A stretch of DNA of 64,000 nt from the NCBI GenBank assembly GCA_026826555.1, contig JAKSZT010053764.1, positions 17,327,555 through 17,391,554 of the forward strand, given 5' to 3'. Made by a program: the position numbers and the translations under genes. Origin of the DNA: Tolypeutes matacus (lineage: Eukaryota; Chordata; Mammalia; Cingulata; Chlamyphoridae). Shown piece after piece: positions 57,584-64,000 of this stretch (the stretch's first letter is position 1; each line of letters begins with the position of its first letter). The notes under the pieces are model-generated. The model saw only the letters and a list, made by a program, of their open reading frames with translations. It had not been told where the DNA came from and ran no database searches.

Positions 57584-57905
57584 CCGATGGGACACCAAGT
57601 GAAGCGTAGTCTATCTGGCTGGGACTAGCAGGACAGGTCTGAGCACGAGCGGGAGGCAAGGGGTGCGGAGCGAGTGTTGGATGGCGTCTGGCGACCGGAG
57701 GCGGCGGCTAGGGGCTTAGCGAGTGCGGTGGGGGCGGCTGAGAGGAGCAGGGGGCAGGGGGGTGGATTGCGCAGAGGTTGCCGAGGGGACACCGAGGCGG
57801 GGCGCGGTCCATCCAGCTGGGACTGGGTAGGACGGGGCCGGGCACGGACGGCGAGAGCCAGGAGGCGCGGGGGGGAATCTGAGGGGAGACAGGGACCTGC
57901 AGAGA
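57584..57905 (+). repeat. Degenerate tandem duplication within the AK3 promoter
   Basis: A unit beginning ccgatgggacacc (57584) is repeated at 57779 as ccgaggggacacc, followed in both by about 20 variable bases, cca/cta-tc-ggctgggact and a gagcacgagcgggaggc / gggcacggacggcgagagcc segment. The period is about 195 bp. The end of the second unit (gcagagatcgccgagg) also resembles the end of the first (gcagaggttgccgagg). Confidence 0.65.
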
Positions 57906-58036
57906 TCGCCGAGGAGCCTAGAGGAGCGGCCTGCGCTGCCAGGTTGGACTCAAGGGAGCGGACGCGCCGCAGTAGCAGAAGGGGTGGGCACCGCCGCCTC
58001 GCCTGAGCGGGCGGGGCGGCCCGAAGGCCGTCGCCT

Positions 58037-58046
58037 CACTTCCGGG
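58037..58046 (-). promoter_or_regulatory. Consensus ETS/GABP (NRF-2) site
   Basis: cacttccggg reads cccggaagtg on the - strand, a full ETS/GABP core, about 150 bp before the AK3 ATG. GABP commonly drives genes of mitochondrial proteins, which fits AK3. Confidence 0.55.
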
Positions 58047-58134
58047 AACGCCTAGGCGCCGCGCCGCCGCCTGCTCCTCGGCTCGGGCGCGCCTCCTTTG
58101 CCCGCTGGCCGGCCCGGAACCGCGGAGCCGGTGA

Positions 58135-61705
<3,571 letters not shown>

Positions 61706-64000
61706 TTTTTTAATAAACAAATCAATTTTATTGATACATATTAATAAAGCATACAATTCATCCAAAGTGTTCAATCAATGGTATTTGGTATAATCACATA
61801 GTTGTGCATTCACCACTTCAGTCATTATTAGAACATTTTCGTTGTTTCAATGATAATAATAATAATAAACAAAAAACAGACAAACAAGAAAATTCTTCGG
61901 CTCTCAATCTATGCTTCCCCTGCTGTGCATAGCTGCTATTTCTGGTTATTCTTGCACAATTACTTATTTATTAAGCAGGGTATTTTTTTTACATGAATGG
62001 TATCTTTATTTAAATGGAGTTTATTTAATTTATTTTTTAAACAAATCAATTTTATTGATATATATTAATAAAGCATAAAGTTCACCCAAAGTGTACAATC
62101 AATGGTATTTGGTATAATCACATAGTTGTGCATTCATCACTTCAATCATTATTAAAGCATTTTCATTACTTCAATAATAATAATAAAAAACAAACAAGAA
62201 AATTCTTCTTCACCTCTCAATCTCTATTTCCCCTGCTATACATAGCCGCTATTTCTGGCTATTCTTGCACAATTATTAATTTGTTTATTAAGCAATTTTA
62301 ATGAAATATTTTCACATACCATACAATCTATCCAAACTGTAAAAGCAATGGCTTTTACTATAATCACAATGTTGTGTATTCATCACCACAAAAAATTTTA
62401 GAACAATTTCATTACTCCAAAAGAAAAACCCCACACTACTTAGCAGTCCTTGCCCAGCCCTACATAACCACTAATCTAATTTCATATTTATAAATTGTTT
62501 TATATTTACATTTTATATAAAAGGAATCATACAATATGTAGTACTTTGTATCTGGTTTCTTTCACTTAGCATAATGTTCATTTTTTGTCTAATATTAACA
62601 TCTTGTAGTATTAACACATTTGTTCAGTTTTGAAGAAAGATGGCTTTATAGATGCAATTTTACCCTTATTCATATTTCACATGTGGTTTGGCTATACTAT
62701 ACAGGCCCATGTTACATTTTTTAACTTTAATTTTAGTAACATACATGACCTTAGACTTTCCCTTTAAACCACTTTCATACCCACATAATAGTACTTCTAG
62801 TTTCAGACATTATGCTGGGCTTTCACCTTTTCTATTCATTTCCAAAGATTAACAAACAACCTTTTAACCAATTCTGTACAAGTTAACCCTCAGCTTTCCA
62901 TTCTCTAACCTCATTTTATTTTCTGGTGACCCATATTCAAGTTAGTAACTCCATGAGATTACACAATATATTTAGTTCACAGTAGTGCAGTCATACAGTA
63001 TTTGTCCTTTTGTGTCTGGCTTGCTTCATTCAACATAATGTCTACCAGGTTTATGCATCTTGTCATATACTTTACGACATCATTTCTTCTTACAGCTGCA
63101 TAATACTCCATTGTGTGAATATACCACAGTTTATCCATTCATTGGTTTATGGACACCTGGGTTGTTTCCAGTTTTTGGCAATTGTGAATAACGGCACTGT
63201 GAACATTGGTGTGCAGGTGTCTGTATCACTGCTCTCAGTTCTTCTAGGTATCTACTCAGTAGTGGTATTGCCGGGTCATGTGGCAAATCTATATTCATCT
63301 TTAAGAACTGCTAAATAGTCCTCCACAGTGGCTGTACCATTCTACAATTCCACCAACAGTGAATAAGTGTTTAATTTTGAGGAGCTCCCATTTATCTATT
63401 TTTCCTTTTGTTGGTTGTGCTTTGGGTGTAAGGTCCAAGAAACCACCACCTACCACAAGGTCTTTAAAATGTTTCCTTACATTTTCTTCTACTAGTTTTA
63501 TGGTCCTGGCTTTTATATTTAGGTCTCTGATGCATTTTGAGTTGATTCTTGTATAGGGAGTGAGATAGGGGTCCTCTTTCATTCCTTTGGTTATGGATAT
63601 CCAGTTTTCCCAGCACTATTTGTTGAAGAGACTGTTTTGTCCCATTAACATGGCTCTGGTAGGTTTGTTGAAAACTAGTTGGTGGTAGAGGTAAGGGTTT
63701 ATTTCTGGACTCTTAATTCTATCCCACTGATGGATGTGTCTATATTTATGCGAGTGCCATGCTGTTTTGACAACTGTAGCTTTGTAATATGTTTCAAGGT
63801 CAGGCAGTGAAATTCCTCCCACATTTCTCTTCCTTTTTAGAATGCTTTTGGCTATTTGGGTGCACTTTCCCTTCCAAATGAATTTGACAATTTCCTTTTC
63901 TATTTCTGTAAAGTAGGCTTTGGAATTTTGATTGGTATTGCATTGATCTGTAAATCAGTTTGGGTAGGTATAGCTGTTTGGCAGTTTAATGTAATTATGA
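61706..64000 (-). mobile_element. L1 insertions in AK3 intron 1, antisense to the gene
   Basis: 61706-61990 is a short L1 3' end (tcaattttattgatacatat) with its tail as a T-run at the left. A second, longer L1 begins at about 62030 with the same 3' terminus and a second module at 62290-62415, then ORF2 C-terminal codons. At 63361 it jumps from gaataagtgtt into tgaggagctcccattt, deleting about 390 bp relative to the copy at 52438-54237, with a 7-base microhomology aagtgtt at the joint. ORF2 codons continue (63582-63301: MKEDPYLTPYTRINSKCIRD; 63822: MGGISLPDLETYYKATVVKT) to the window edge. Reading frames are broken; the 5' end is not in the window. Confidence 0.8.

Noticed and set aside
57674..58006. 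110-codon open frame in the AK3 promoter
   Set aside because: It is arginine/glycine-rich by composition, as expected of CpG-island DNA, has no family resemblance, and does not begin with ATG.

Overview
This is a vertebrate, clearly mammalian, window. Coding sequence is almost absent, L1 elements of several ages fill much of it, and the dominant short repeat is a tRNA-derived SINE whose head reads like ggatgtggctcaagtggttg and whose body ends in tacctcct plus an A-rich tail. That SINE matches the DAS-SINE family known from Xenarthra, so the host is most likely an armadillo, with sloth or anteater as alternatives. About 13 SINE loci are visible. Many are head-to-tail dimers.

The only protein-coding exon I can support is exon 1 of AK3 (mitochondrial GTP:AMP phosphotransferase), + strand, ATG at 58192, splice donor after 58342, inside a CpG-dense promoter of roughly 57400-58520. 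Everything right of it is AK3 intron 1. At the far left (1-250) is a second CpG-dense block with repeated inverted CCAAT boxes. In human, AK3 and RCL1 are divergently transcribed about 50 kb apart, so this block is probably the RCL1 promoter, with RCL1 running off the left edge on the - strand. On that reading the window is the AK3-RCL1 intergenic interval plus the start of AK3 intron 1.

Layout: 1-250 promoter-like block; 1835-8822 stacked L1 pieces interrupted by an LTR and SINEs; 10576-11118 RPS23 processed pseudogene; 11280-14125 old L1 and LTR repeats nested in each other; 15334-16313 a U6 snRNA/L1 chimeric retrosequence with a SINE in its tail, bounded by one 12-nt target duplication; 17500-18740 an unresolved non-repeat-looking segment; 19066-22020 L1 fragments; 23452-26730 ancient mammalian repeats (MER5-like, L2-like, MIR); 27060-38592 mostly - strand L1, including a rearranged copy; 38602-40203 SKA1 processed pseudogene; 40204-44870 old L1 with long SINEs and an LTR; 46189-49477 an internally deleted L1 with both ends present, with a SINE dimer at the same target site; 52438-54237 a 5'-truncated L1; 57250-58520 AK3 promoter; 58343-64000 AK3 intron 1 with more L1.

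Nothing here works as a multigene system. The most informative structures are retrotransposition products: the U6/L1 chimera, the dimeric SINEs mobilised as single units, a target site used twice, and two processed pseudogenes. I read family names of ancient repeats by eye from memory of consensus sequences, so treat subfamily labels as provisional.
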